This document shows, piece by piece, positions 53,594-62,118 of a stretch of 64,000 nucleotides of DNA. The stretch's first letter is position 1; each line of letters begins with the position of its first letter. Below the pieces are notes generated by a model that was given only the letters and a program-made list of their open reading frames with translations, ran no database searches and was not told the DNA's origin. The position numbers were made by a program, and so were the translations under genes. Source of the stretch: Pseudomonas sp. R76 (GTDB lineage Bacteria; Pseudomonadota; Gammaproteobacteria; Pseudomonadales; Pseudomonadaceae); assembly GCF_009834565.1 (NCBI RefSeq), contig NZ_CP019428.1, positions 3,286,001 through 3,350,000 of the forward strand. Reading direction: 5' to 3'.

Positions 53594-53632
53594 GGATTAA
53601 TTCCAGCAACCGTCGGATTAAGTCGTTAATCC
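53594..53632. promoter_or_regulatory. operator-like array of TTAATCC repeats upstream of the toxin-like gene
   Basis: On the plus strand GTCGGATTAA occurs at 53591 and again at 53612, exactly 21 bp apart (two helical turns). The second copy is half of a perfect inverted repeat, GGATTAA-GTCG-TTAATCC (53615-53632). The array is 80-120 bp upstream of the toxin-like gene start, just after the LysR stop. It looks like a multi-site regulator target; the protein is unknown. Confidence 0.55.
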
Positions 53633-53670
53633 ATGTGTCACCCCGGCCAGGACAGCCTTCGGGCTACGGT

Positions 53671-54597
53671 TTAATGTGTTTCGATTAACTGCGAACCGAT
53701 GGTTTTCATCCGAATCATGTCCATCAACTGACGCAGCCCCGGCTGTGACTGGCGCCGACTCGGGTAGTACATGCACAGTGGCTCGCCGATGCAGGCCCAG
53801 TCGGCCAGCACTTCCACCAGGCGGCCATCCGCCAGTTCCTGCTGCACGCGGTTGGACAGGCAGTAAGCAATGCCCACGCCTTGCAGCGCGGCATGGACGA
53901 TGGTCTCGGTGTCGGCCGCGCTGAAGTTGCCGGGCACGTCGATGCGTTGCTGGCGCGGGCCGTTGCCCAGTTCCCATTTGTAGGTGGTCTTGTCGCCCAG
54001 GTACATGCGGATGCACGCGTGTTGCAGCAGGTCCTTGGGTGCCTGCGGCGTGCCGCGCCGGGCGAGGTAGGTGGGGGACGCGACCATGATCCAGCGCAAC
54101 GCGCCAGTCAGCGGCACCGCGACCATGTCCTGGGGCACGGTCGCGCCATAGCGGATGCCGGCGTCGTAGCCCTCGGCAATGATGTCGATCAGGTGGTCTT
54201 CGACGATCAAGTCCAGGCGCAATTGCGGGTAAGCGTTGGCGAAATCACCGAGGATCGGTGCCAACAGCAGCACCGCGGCATCCCGTGGCACGTTCAGGCG
54301 CAAGCGGCCGATTGGCGCTTCGCGGTACAGCTCAAGCGTGTCGAGGCCGTCCTGGATCGTCGCAAAGCCCAGGCTGAGTTTTTCTGCGAGCAGCGTGCCC
54401 GCGTCGGTGGGCTCGACGGCGCGGCTGGTGCGGTACAGCAGCTTCACGCCGAGACGGGTTTCCAGGTTGCGCATGGTGTGGCTCAACGCCGAGGTGGTCA
54501 CCCCCAATTCGTGAGCAGCATGGCGAAAATTGCGGCGGCGAATGATCGCCATGAACACATTCAGATCGGCCAATTCGGAACGATTTAACGCAGCCAT
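53671..54597 (-). CDS. LysR-family transcriptional regulator
   Basis: 308 residues. The N-terminal winged helix is DLNVFMAIIRRRNFRHAAHE then GVTTSALSHTMRNLETRLGV, and the effector domain begins GRLRLNVPRDAAVLLLAPIL. Typical length. It is divergent from an aldo/keto reductase gene across 113 bp and probably controls it, as is common for LysR/AKR pairs. The toxin-like gene lies 157 bp downstream on the same strand. Confidence 0.93.
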   Translation of the reverse strand: MAALNRSELADLNVFMAIIRRRNFRHAAHELGVTTSALSHTMRNLETRLGVKLLYRTSRAVEPTDAGTLLAEKLSLGFATIQDGLDTLELYREAPIGRLRLNVPRDAAVLLLAPILGDFANAYPQLRLDLIVEDHLIDIIAEGYDAGIRYGATVPQDMVAVPLTGALRWIMVASPTYLARRGTPQAPKDLLQHACIRMYLGDKTTYKWELGNGPRQQRIDVPGNFSAADTETIVHAALQGVGIAYCLSNRVQQELADGRLVEVLADWACIGEPLCMYYPSRRQSQPGLRQLMDMIRMKTIGSQLIETH

Positions 54598-54710
54598 TTC
54601 AAGCCTCTTTTATAGGAGTTCGGTTGCACGGGGCGTTGAGCCCTATTCAACCTCGGATGATCTAGAGTAATTGCTTTTCTACGTATTGTTGCGCGCACAA
54701 GGAATTTTTC

Positions 54711-55694
54711 ATGAGTATCGAGACCCTCCGCATAGCCGGGATTGATAAGCCGATCTCGCGGATTGCCCTCGGCACTTGGTCCATGGGCGGGCACCTGTGG
54801 GGTGGCGCGGATAACGAGCAATCGACCCGGACCCTCCGCCAAGCGTTGTTAAGCGGTATCAACCTGATCGACACCGCGCCAGTGTATGGCTTTGGCCTGT
54901 CCGAAGAGTTGATCGGCAAGGCGCTGCGCGGCGTGCGCCATAGCGCGGTGATCGCGACCAAAGCCGGCCTGCAATGGGACGACGGCACCCCTCGGCGCAA
55001 TGCCACGGCCCAGCGTATTCGCAAAGAGGTCGAAGATTCATTACAGCGTCTGGAAACCGACTACATCGACTTGTACCAAGTGCACTGGCCCGACCCGTTG
55101 GTGGCCCAGGAGGAAACCGCCGACACGCTTGAGCGCCTGCGCCGCGAGGGCAAAATCCTCGCCGTGGGCGTGAGCAATTATTCCTGCGCGCAAATGGATG
55201 ACTTCAGCCGTCACACCGCCTTGGCCACGGTGCAGCCGCCGTACAACCTGTTTGAGCGCGCCATCGACAGCAACATCCTGCCGTATGCCAAGCAGCATTC
55301 CCTGGTGGTGTTGGCCTACGGCCCGCTGTGCCGTGGGTTGCTGACCGGCAGCATGCATTCGGCCACGCGCTTTGCCGGTGATGACGTGCGCGGGCTCGAC
55401 CCGAAATTCAAAGCGCCGCGATTTGAGCAATACCTCGCCGCCGTCGCGGCACTGGATATCTATGCCCGCGAATGCCACGGCAAGTCGGTGCTGGCGTTGG
55501 CGCTGCGCTGGGTGCTCGATCAAGGCCCGACGATTGCGCTGTGGGGCGCACGTCGGCCGGAGCAATTGCGCGGTTATGAAGAGGCGTTCGGCTGGAAGTT
55601 GAGTGCCGATGACCTGACCCATATCGACCGTATTCTGGCCAGCACGATAAAAGATCCAATCGGCCCGGAATTTATGGCCCCACCCAAACGTTAG
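54711..55694 (+). CDS. aldo/keto reductase
   Basis: 327-residue NADPH-dependent oxidoreductase of the AKR superfamily. The TIM barrel carries LIDTAPVYGFGLSEELIG (catalytic Asp and Tyr), VIATKAGLQWD (catalytic Lys) and YIDLYQVHWPDP (catalytic His), and the cofactor-binding end has ALRWVLDQGPTIALWGARRP. AAGGA precedes the ATG. The substrate is unknown. Divergent LysR regulator upstream. Confidence 0.93.
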   Translation: MSIETLRIAGIDKPISRIALGTWSMGGHLWGGADNEQSTRTLRQALLSGINLIDTAPVYGFGLSEELIGKALRGVRHSAVIATKAGLQWDDGTPRRNATAQRIRKEVEDSLQRLETDYIDLYQVHWPDPLVAQEETADTLERLRREGKILAVGVSNYSCAQMDDFSRHTALATVQPPYNLFERAIDSNILPYAKQHSLVVLAYGPLCRGLLTGSMHSATRFAGDDVRGLDPKFKAPRFEQYLAAVAALDIYARECHGKSVLALALRWVLDQGPTIALWGARRPEQLRGYEEAFGWKLSADDLTHIDRILASTIKDPIGPEFMAPPKR

Positions 55695-55755
55695 CCCTAG
55701 CGACATGGATGTTAGCGACAACAATAAATGACATCCCCGTACGTTGAGGTTTTGC

Positions 55756-56508
55756 ATGAAACGCGGTTCCGTATTCAAGATCGCTGGTGGTTTGCTCTGT
55801 GTGATTGCGCTAATCGGCGCCTGGCAATGGCGCGGTAACCCCGATGCGCTGTGGCACATTGTCAGCCAGCAATGTGTGCCCCATCAGCAACAGCGGCAAA
55901 GCCCCAGCCCGTGCCTGGCGGTGGACCTGGACCGTGGCTACACGCTGTTCAAAGACCGCAACGGCCCGTTGCATGACCTGCTGATTCCGGTCGACAAAAT
56001 CACCGACATTGAAGACCCCGCCCTTGGCCGCCAGTTGCTGCCGCATTACGTTGCCCAGGCCTGGCGCCATCGCAATGTGTTATCCGATGGCCTGGCAAAG
56101 CCGATTCCCGATCAGTTCGTCTCGGTGGCGATCAACTCGCGTTTCGGCCGCTCTCAGAACCAGCTGCATGTGCATATTGCCTGCCTGCGCCCGGATGTCT
56201 TCTCAGTGCTCAACCAAGCCAGCAACCTCGACGCACAGTGGCGTGCCTTGCCGACTCGCCTGATGGGCCACACCTACAGTGCCCGCACGCTGTCGGCGGC
56301 GGACGCCGATGTACTCGACCCATTGGCGGTGTTGCGTGAATACGTGGATGCCCAAGGCGATGCCATGAGCCATTACAGCTTGCTGATGACGCCCCGCGCC
56401 GATGGCAGCCTGGTGCTGCTGGTCACGCACCTGGCCGTCACTGAGCTGAACCGGGGCTCGGCCGGTGAGCTGCAAGACTATCGCTGTGAATTGATGAACT
56501 CGCTCTAA
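55756..56508 (+). CDS. cdh: CDP-diacylglycerol diphosphatase
   Basis: 250 residues, the family's usual length. An N-terminal hydrophobic anchor (about residues 8-25, VFKIAGGLLCVIALIG) places the enzyme at the membrane, facing the periplasm. The domain pattern DLLIPVDKITDIEDPALG and the HIT-like SQNQLHVHIACLRPDV mark CDP-diacylglycerol pyrophosphatase (Cdh), which releases phosphatidate and CMP. The start ATG 55756 has GAGG seven bases upstream. It follows the aldo/keto reductase by 61 bp but the genes appear functionally independent. Confidence 0.9.
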   Translation: MKRGSVFKIAGGLLCVIALIGAWQWRGNPDALWHIVSQQCVPHQQQRQSPSPCLAVDLDRGYTLFKDRNGPLHDLLIPVDKITDIEDPALGRQLLPHYVAQAWRHRNVLSDGLAKPIPDQFVSVAINSRFGRSQNQLHVHIACLRPDVFSVLNQASNLDAQWRALPTRLMGHTYSARTLSAADADVLDPLAVLREYVDAQGDAMSHYSLLMTPRADGSLVLLVTHLAVTELNRGSAGELQDYRCELMNSL

Positions 56509-56527
56509 CCTTTTCGGACCTTTCTCC

Positions 56528-56671
56528 ATGCGCTTGACTGTGTTGGCTTCCCTGTTCCTGCTCGCCGGTGCAGACCTCTGTGGGAGCTGGCTTGCCTGCG
56601 ATTACGGTCTGCCAGCTCGCTCATCAGCTTCTGACCCACCGCTATCGCAGGCAAGCCAGCTCCCACTGTAG
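56528..56671 (+). pseudogene. possible remnant of an exported-protein gene cut by a REP element
   Basis: ATG 56528 opens MRLTVLASLFLLAGAD, a good signal-peptide beginning, but at about codon 17 the frame enters the REP pair and stops at TAG 56669-56671 (47 residues in all). It follows the cdh stop by 19 bp. It looks like the 5' end of a lost gene; no strong ribosome-binding site is seen, so chance is not excluded. Confidence 0.35.
56580..56666. repeat. REP-type inverted repeat pair
   Basis: GTGGGAGCTGGCTTGCCTGCGAT and its inverted copy ATCGCAGGCAAGCCAGCTCCCAC around a 41-bp spacer. Confidence 0.87.
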
Positions 56672-56743
56672 GATCGAGCTGACACAGCCAACGGTTATTC
56701 ACGACCTATTTGGACGATAAACGACACCACCCAAACCTACCCA

Positions 56744-56759
56744 TTGAACGACTGTTCAG
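56744..56759. promoter_or_regulatory. candidate TetR operator before the fused aminotransferase/ATPase gene
   Basis: TTGAAC-GACT-GTTCAG: the same arms and 4-bp spacing as the perfect repeat at 62653-62668, with one mismatch in the last base. It is 80 bp upstream of the operon start, suitable for repression. Confidence 0.6.
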
Positions 56760-56838
56760 TTTGCACTATGTTGACCGCATCCACCCATGTGCACGCACAT
56801 CGGTTCGCGCTTTTTCTTCTTGAACGAGAGGCTCTGGC

Positions 56839-58833
56839 ATGCGGTTTTCCCCCTTCGTTGAACGAATTGCAGGGCAGGGCGTAGCCGCCTGGGACATCCA
56901 CCACGCGGCGTTCCAGGCCGCAAGCCAGGGCGAAGACATCATCATCCTCAGCGTCGGTGACCCGGATTTCGCCACGCCGTCCTTTATCACCGATGCCGCC
57001 GTCAGTGCACTGCGCGACGGTGACACCCACTACACCGAAATCCCCGGCCGCCCGACATTGCGCGATGCTGTCGCCGCGCGCTACAGCAACACCCTGTCGC
57101 GGCCGTTGAGCGCCGACAACGTGATCATCGTGCCCGGTGCGCAGAACGCCTTGTTCATCAGTTCCCTGTGCCTGCTGCAAGCCGGTGATGAAGTGCTGGT
57201 GCTCGACCCGATGTACGTCACTTATGAAGCCACGCTCAAGGCCAGTGGCGCGACGCTGGTACGCGTGCCGTGTTCGCCGCAGTCGGGCTTTCGCCTCGAC
57301 GCGCAACTGCTCGCTGCCGCGATCACACCCCGGACCCGGGCGATTTTCTTCTCCAACCCGAACAACCCCACCGGCGTCGTCCTCAACCCGCAAGAGCTGC
57401 AAGCCATTGCCGACCTGGCCATCGCCCATGACCTGTGGGTGGTGGTCGATGAGGTGTACGAAAGCCTGGTGTTCGACGGCCAGTATTACAGCCTCGCCGC
57501 GCTGCCGGGCATGGCCGAGCGCTGCATCGTGATCGGCAGCTTGTCCAAATCCCATGCCATGACCGGCTGGCGCATCGGCTGGATTATTGCCGCGCCGCAG
57601 ATGGTCGCGCACGCCGAAACGCTGGTGCTGAGCATGCTCTATGGCTTGCCCGGTTTTGTCATGGAAGCCGCTACGGCGGCAGTGCTGGCCCATGACCAAG
57701 TGACGGTGGGCATGCGCGACATCTATCGCCGCCGCCGCGACCTGGTGGTGGCGGGTCTCAGCGCCTGCCCGGGGATCAAGGTGCAGGCGCCGCAAGCGGG
57801 CATGTTTGTGCTGGTGGATGTGCGCGGCACCGGTTTGGGTTCGTTGGACTTCGCCTGGCGACTGTTCCGCGAGGCCGGCGTGTCGGTGCTAGACGCCGCC
57901 GCGTTTGGTGAACCGGCGCAAGGTTTTGTGCGCTTGTCCTTCACTCTGGGCGAAGACCGCCTGGCCGAGGCCTGTCAACGCATCAGCCGGTTCGTCGCCA
58001 AGCTGGCCGGTGAACCGCGTGTAGCGGTGGCGGCAAAGGTCGAGGTGCTGCAGCCGGTCGAAGCCAGGAAGATGATTGAAGTCGTCGACCTGCATAAGCG
58101 TTTCGGCAATATCGAGGTGCTCAAGGGCATTTCGCTGACCGCCCACGAAGGCGAGGTAATCTCGCTGATCGGCGCCAGCGGCTCGGGCAAAAGCACCTTG
58201 CTGCGCTGCATCAACATGCTCGAAGTGCCCGACCAGGGCAGCATTCATGTCGATGGGGAAAGCATCAAACTGAACTACGCCATCCCCGGCGCGCCGCTGG
58301 TGGCCGATGCCAAGCAACTGGTGCGCATCCGCTCGACCCTGGGCATGGTGTTCCAGAACTTCAACCTGTGGCCGCACCGCACCGTGCTGGAAAACCTCAT
58401 CGAAGCGCCCACCCAGGTACTCGGTGAAAGCCGCGCCGAGGCCATCGAGCGCGCCGAAGCCTTGCTCGACCGCGTGGGTCTTGCCGCCAAGCGCAACGAA
58501 TACCCGGCGTTTCTCTCCGGAGGCCAGCAACAACGCGTGGCAATTGCCCGCGCCTTGGCCATGCGCCCCAAAGTCATGCTGTTCGACGAACCCACCTCAG
58601 CCCTCGACCCGGAACTGGTCGGCGAGGTGCTGCGCGTTATCCGCTCGCTGGCCGAAGAAGGCCGCACCATGATCCTGGTCACCCATGAAATGGCCTTCGC
58701 CCGGGATGTGTCTTCCAAAGTGGCTTTTCTGCACCAAGGCATGATCGAGGAAACCGGCACGCCGGACTCGGTGTTTATCGACCCACGCAGTGAGCGTTGC
58801 CGACAATTCGTCAACGCCCATCAAACGCGCTAA
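56839..58833 (+). CDS. fusion of PLP aminotransferase and amino-acid ABC transporter ATPase
   Basis: 664 residues. Residues 1-395 are a complete class I/II aminotransferase (SNPNNPTG loop, PLP lysine Lys237 in SLSKSHAMTGWRIGW, RLSFTLGE near its end). After a linker of about 15 residues comes a complete polar amino-acid ABC ATPase (residues 412-664): Walker A GASGSGKST with Lys451, Q-loop MVFQNFNLWPH, signature LSGGQQQR, Walker B MLFDEPTSALD and the H-loop VTHEM. Both halves have normal single-domain length, and no stop separates them. ATG 58072 at the join could allow a separate ATPase by internal initiation. The binding protein and two permeases follow, so import and transamination of the same substrate are probably coupled at the membrane. 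Confidence 0.92.
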   Translation: MRFSPFVERIAGQGVAAWDIHHAAFQAASQGEDIIILSVGDPDFATPSFITDAAVSALRDGDTHYTEIPGRPTLRDAVAARYSNTLSRPLSADNVIIVPGAQNALFISSLCLLQAGDEVLVLDPMYVTYEATLKASGATLVRVPCSPQSGFRLDAQLLAAAITPRTRAIFFSNPNNPTGVVLNPQELQAIADLAIAHDLWVVVDEVYESLVFDGQYYSLAALPGMAERCIVIGSLSKSHAMTGWRIGWIIAAPQMVAHAETLVLSMLYGLPGFVMEAATAAVLAHDQVTVGMRDIYRRRRDLVVAGLSACPGIKVQAPQAGMFVLVDVRGTGLGSLDFAWRLFREAGVSVLDAAAFGEPAQGFVRLSFTLGEDRLAEACQRISRFVAKLAGEPRVAVAAKVEVLQPVEARKMIEVVDLHKRFGNIEVLKGISLTAHEGEVISLIGASGSGKSTLLRCINMLEVPDQGSIHVDGESIKLNYAIPGAPLVADAKQLVRIRSTLGMVFQNFNLWPHRTVLENLIEAPTQVLGESRAEAIERAEALLDRVGLAAKRNEYPAFLSGGQQQRVAIARALAMRPKVMLFDEPTSALDPELVGEVLRVIRSLAEEGRTMILVTHEMAFARDVSSKVAFLHQGMIEETGTPDSVFIDPRSERCRQFVNAHQTR

Positions 58834-58857
58834 CACCAAAAAAAGACGGGGCAAATC

Positions 58858-59712
58858 ATGAAATGCAGACGCATGGCAACGTGGTTGGGCAGTGCAGTGT
58901 TGATGGTGGCCGCAGGTATTACTCAGGCGGCAGAAAAACCCATCGTGTTTGCAGTGGCGGCGGAACCCTATCCACCGTTTACCGTGAAGGGCGGCAACGG
59001 CCAGTGGTCCGGCTTTGAAGTGGACCTGATTCACAAGCTGTGTGAAGGCATGAAAGCTGAATGTCAGATCAAGGAAGTGGCGTGGGACGGCATTATTCCG
59101 TCGCTGCTGGCGAAGAAGATCGACGTGATTTTCTCCTCGATGTCAGTCACCGATGAACGTGAAAAACAGATCGCCTTCAGCCGTGCCTACTACGATTCGC
59201 TGCTGGGCGTGGCAGGCCCCAAGGGCGCGACGGTGGATATCACGCCTGAAGGCCTCAAGGGCAAGTTGATCGGCGTGCAGATCTCCACGGTCAGCGCCAA
59301 TTACCTGAAGAAGTACTACGAAAACATCGCCGACCTTAAGTACTACGACACCCAGGAATCGGCCAATGCCGACCTGATTGCCGGGCGTATCGACTACATG
59401 ATGGCCGACGACACCGCTATCGCCATGATGGTCAAGACCCCGGAAGCCAGCGGCCTGGCGCATATCGCCAGCGTACCCTACGACCCGATCATCGGCCGTG
59501 GTGTCGGCGCCGGCCTGCGCAAGGAAGACACCGCGCTCAAGGCGCGTCTCGACAAGGCCATCGGCGAACTGCTGGTGAGCAAGGATTTTGACGATTTGTC
59601 CCAGCACTACTTCGGCCTGTCGGTGAGCCCGTGCAAACGCGCTGACACCCCGGCGTATGTGAGCAAAATCTGCGACAGCCCGTACCCGCCAATCGCGCAG
59701 AAGACCGAATAA
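58858..59712 (+). CDS. amino-acid ABC transporter substrate-binding protein
   Basis: 284 residues with a signal peptide (to about residue 23, ITQAA). The mature part starts EKPIVFAVAAEPYPPFTVKG and has GFEVDLIHKLCEG and VTDEREKQIAFSRAYY, the SBP_bac_3 pattern of lysine/arginine/ornithine/glutamine-type binding proteins. Two Cys near the start of lobe I and two near the C-terminus may form disulfides. It follows the fused aminotransferase/ATPase by 24 bp and precedes the first permease by 1 bp. The ligand is probably a cationic or acylated amino acid; this is inference. Confidence 0.93.
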   Translation: MKCRRMATWLGSAVLMVAAGITQAAEKPIVFAVAAEPYPPFTVKGGNGQWSGFEVDLIHKLCEGMKAECQIKEVAWDGIIPSLLAKKIDVIFSSMSVTDEREKQIAFSRAYYDSLLGVAGPKGATVDITPEGLKGKLIGVQISTVSANYLKKYYENIADLKYYDTQESANADLIAGRIDYMMADDTAIAMMVKTPEASGLAHIASVPYDPIIGRGVGAGLRKEDTALKARLDKAIGELLVSKDFDDLSQHYFGLSVSPCKRADTPAYVSKICDSPYPPIAQKTE

Positions 59713-59713
59713 C

Positions 59714-60418
59714 ATGCTCGACCTTCTCAGCTTCGGCGACCAAGGATGGGGCAACGCGCTGCTCAAAGGGTTATGGATGACCCTGCAAATTTCCGCGGGC
59801 TCGTTCGCGGTGGGTTTGCTGATCGGCCTGGTGGTGGCCTGCGCCAAGCTCAGCGCGCCGCGCCCGATTGCACTGCTGATGCGCGGCTACACCACGGTGT
59901 TTCGCGCGGTGCCGGAACTGCTGTTGATCCTGCTGCTGTACTACGCAGGCTCCATGGGCCTCAATGTGCTGATGCTGTGGCTGGGGTTCGAGCAGGTGAA
60001 CATCAGCGGTCCGCTGGTGGCGATCCTGGTGTTGGGGCTGGTGCAGGGCGCCTATGCGTCGGAGATCTTCCGCGCGGCGATCCTGGCGATTCCCCACGGT
60101 CAAATCGAAGCGGCGCGCGCATTTGGCTTGAGCGGGTTTGGCCTGTTTCGCCGGGTGACCTTGCCGATCATGGCGCCCTATGCTTTGGCCGGCATGTCCA
60201 ACCTGTGGATCAACCTGATCAAGGACAGCGCCTTGATCAGCGTGGTCGGCACCAATGAACTGCTGTACACCGCCAAGCAGGCGGCGGGTTCTACCCGCCA
60301 ATACCTGCTGTTCTACCTCACGGCCGCTGCCTTGTATTACCTGGTGACGCTGGCTTCCAACTACCTGTCCGGGCGCCTGGAGCGACGTATTCGTCGCTGG
60401 ATGCCGGTTGTCGAGTGA
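59714..60418 (+). CDS. amino-acid ABC transporter permease (HisQ/HisM type)
   Basis: 234-residue inner-membrane permease with about five helices. The conserved opening GLWMTLQISAGSFAVGLLIG, TTVFRAVPELLLILLLYYAG and the EAA loop (IEAARAFGLSGFGLFRRVTL) are those of polar amino-acid permeases. One base after the binding-protein stop and six before the second permease. It pairs with the next gene to form the heterodimeric channel. Confidence 0.94.
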   Translation: MLDLLSFGDQGWGNALLKGLWMTLQISAGSFAVGLLIGLVVACAKLSAPRPIALLMRGYTTVFRAVPELLLILLLYYAGSMGLNVLMLWLGFEQVNISGPLVAILVLGLVQGAYASEIFRAAILAIPHGQIEAARAFGLSGFGLFRRVTLPIMAPYALAGMSNLWINLIKDSALISVVGTNELLYTAKQAAGSTRQYLLFYLTAAALYYLVTLASNYLSGRLERRIRRWMPVVE

Positions 60419-60424
60419 GCCGCC

Positions 60425-61123
60425 ATGCCTGAGTGGATAAGCTATTACGCAGGGTTGATCGCCAAGGGCCTGCAAACCACCTTGTCGCTGCTGGCGATCT
60501 CGGCGGTGCTGGGCTTTGCCTTGGCGGTGCTGGTGGCCTTGGCGCGGTTGTCGCGGCGCAAATGGCTGGCGCGCAGTGCGCTGGCCTACACCAGCGTGCT
60601 GCGCGGCACGCCGCTGCTGATCCAGATCTACATTTTCTACTACGGGCTGGGCAGTTTATTTGCCCAGTTCCCGATGCTGCGCGGCAGCTTCCTCTGGCCG
60701 TTTTTGCGCGACGGTTACTGGTACATCGTGTTTGCCCTGGTGCTGTCGGTGGGCGCCTATGTGGGCGAAGTGATTCGCGGTGGCCTGCTGGCGGTGCCCA
60801 AGGGCGAAATGGAAGCCGCGTCCGCGTTCGGCATGACCGCGCGCCAGGCGTTGCTGCGCGTGCGCCTGCCCCGGGCGATGCGCCTGCTGTTGCCGACGTT
60901 GGCGGGGGAGACGGTGATGCTGCTCAAATCCACCGCGCTGGCCTCGACAATCGCCGTGGTCGACCTGCTGGGCGCGGCCAACGTGGTACGCGCGCAGACC
61001 TTGCAGATCTATCAACCCTTGCTGCTGGTGGCCGGTGTCTACCTGTGCCTGACCTTCCTGATCGAAGGCGTCTACGCCATCGCCGAACGGCGTGGCACGC
61101 CGCTGCGCAGGTCAGTGGGATGA
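60425..61123 (+). CDS. amino-acid ABC transporter permease (HisQ/HisM type)
   Basis: 232-residue partner permease. GLQTTLSLLAISAVLGFALA, TSVLRGTPLLIQIYIFYYGL and the EAA loop (MEAASAFGMTARQALLRVRL) are conserved. Its stop overlaps the start of the EamA transporter gene (ATGA at 61120-61123). It completes an importer of ATPase (fused), binding protein and two permeases. Confidence 0.94.
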   Translation: MPEWISYYAGLIAKGLQTTLSLLAISAVLGFALAVLVALARLSRRKWLARSALAYTSVLRGTPLLIQIYIFYYGLGSLFAQFPMLRGSFLWPFLRDGYWYIVFALVLSVGAYVGEVIRGGLLAVPKGEMEAASAFGMTARQALLRVRLPRAMRLLLPTLAGETVMLLKSTALASTIAVVDLLGAANVVRAQTLQIYQPLLLVAGVYLCLTFLIEGVYAIAERRGTPLRRSVG

Positions 61124-62118
61124 ACCAGAACCGCGCGTTGCAAGGGATTGCCCTGTGCTCGCTGGCCTATGCGTTCCTGGCGTTGCAAGACGCTGTGATC
61201 AAGTGGCTGGTGGCCGATTATTCGGTGTTCAGCATTCTGTTCTGGCGCAGCCTGGTGGTGGTCGGCGCGTGTGTGATCGCCGGGCGCATGGGCCTGCTGC
61301 GCCGGGCCTGGACCTCGGTCAGCCGCAAGCTGCTGATCATTCGCGGGTTGCTGTCGTTGCTGGCGTGGTTGCTGTATTACACCGCCGCCAAGGACCTGAC
61401 CCTGGCAGAAATGACCACGCTGTATTTCTCCGCGCCGATCATGGTCACGCTGCTGGCGGCGCTGATTCTCAAGGAGCGCGCCAGCCGGGGCCAATGGGTT
61501 TCGTTGATCATCGGCTTTGTCGGCGTGGTGATCGCCTGTCGCCCCAGCAATATGGTCGACCCGCTGCCCATCGCCCTGACCCTGGCCGCCGCATTGTGCT
61601 GGGCGTTCACCTACATCCAGTTGCGCCAGGTCGACCCGACCACCTCGGTGCTGGAACAGATGCTGATCACCAATGTTGTGTTTGTGATCTGCATGGCCGT
61701 GACGTTGCCCTGGACTCACACCCCGGCGCCGACACCCGCGTGGCTGGGCATGTTGGCCGCCGGGTTGGTGGGCGGTATCGGGCAATTCCTGTTGTTTGCC
61801 AGTTTCCGTCGGGCCACGGCGACCTTGCTTGCGCCGTTCGAATACACCGGTTTGATCTGGGCGTTTCTGTTGTCGAGCCTGATCTGGGGCACCTCGATGG
61901 ATGTGTCGCTGATCATCGGCGCGGTGCTGATCGCCGTCAGCGGCACCTTGGCGATGCTCAGCGCGCGCCACCCCGAGTCACAAGACGTGGTCGGCGCCGA
62001 ATGCGCCGTGACGCAACCCTTGTACCCAGCAGCGGCAGATGTGCAAGCCGTTGGCCGGGCTGAAGGTGCCGGGGTTGAGGCACCCCTCGAGCCAGAGCCC
62101 GTCAAGCATCGCCGATAG
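61120..62118 (+). CDS. EamA/DMT-family transporter
   Basis: 332 residues with about ten hydrophobic segments in two EamA repeats (ALCSLAYAFLALQDAVIKWL and TLAAALCWAFTYIQLRQVDP). Drug/metabolite superfamily members often export amino acids or metabolites. The start ATG 61120 overlaps the permease stop. The C-terminal 46 residues are hydrophilic and overlap the convergent TetR gene by 141 bp; family members usually end near residue 285-300, so this tail is probably a readthrough extension without function. Coupled to the importer operon, it may export a product or overflow metabolite. Confidence 0.88.
   Translation: MNQNRALQGIALCSLAYAFLALQDAVIKWLVADYSVFSILFWRSLVVVGACVIAGRMGLLRRAWTSVSRKLLIIRGLLSLLAWLLYYTAAKDLTLAEMTTLYFSAPIMVTLLAALILKERASRGQWVSLIIGFVGVVIACRPSNMVDPLPIALTLAAALCWAFTYIQLRQVDPTTSVLEQMLITNVVFVICMAVTLPWTHTPAPTPAWLGMLAAGLVGGIGQFLLFASFRRATATLLAPFEYTGLIWAFLLSSLIWGTSMDVSLIIGAVLIAVSGTLAMLSARHPESQDVVGAECAVTQPLYPAAADVQAVGRAEGAGVEAPLEPEPVKHRR

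Larger units (their letters stand above)
56509..56838. other. intergenic region with REP pair, gene remnant and operator
   Basis: A 330-bp gap between the cdh stop and the fused aminotransferase/ATPase start. It holds a signal-peptide-like short frame at 56528, a REP pair at 56580-56666 and an inverted repeat at 56744-56759 shared with the TetR/deacylase gap. The promoter for the transport operon must lie in the last 170 bp. Confidence 0.6.

Noticed and set aside
58060..58075. Separate ABC ATPase gene starting at ATG 58072
   Set aside because: AGGAAG is too close to the ATG and there is no stop codon before it; a continuous fusion is the simpler reading, with internal initiation left as a possibility.
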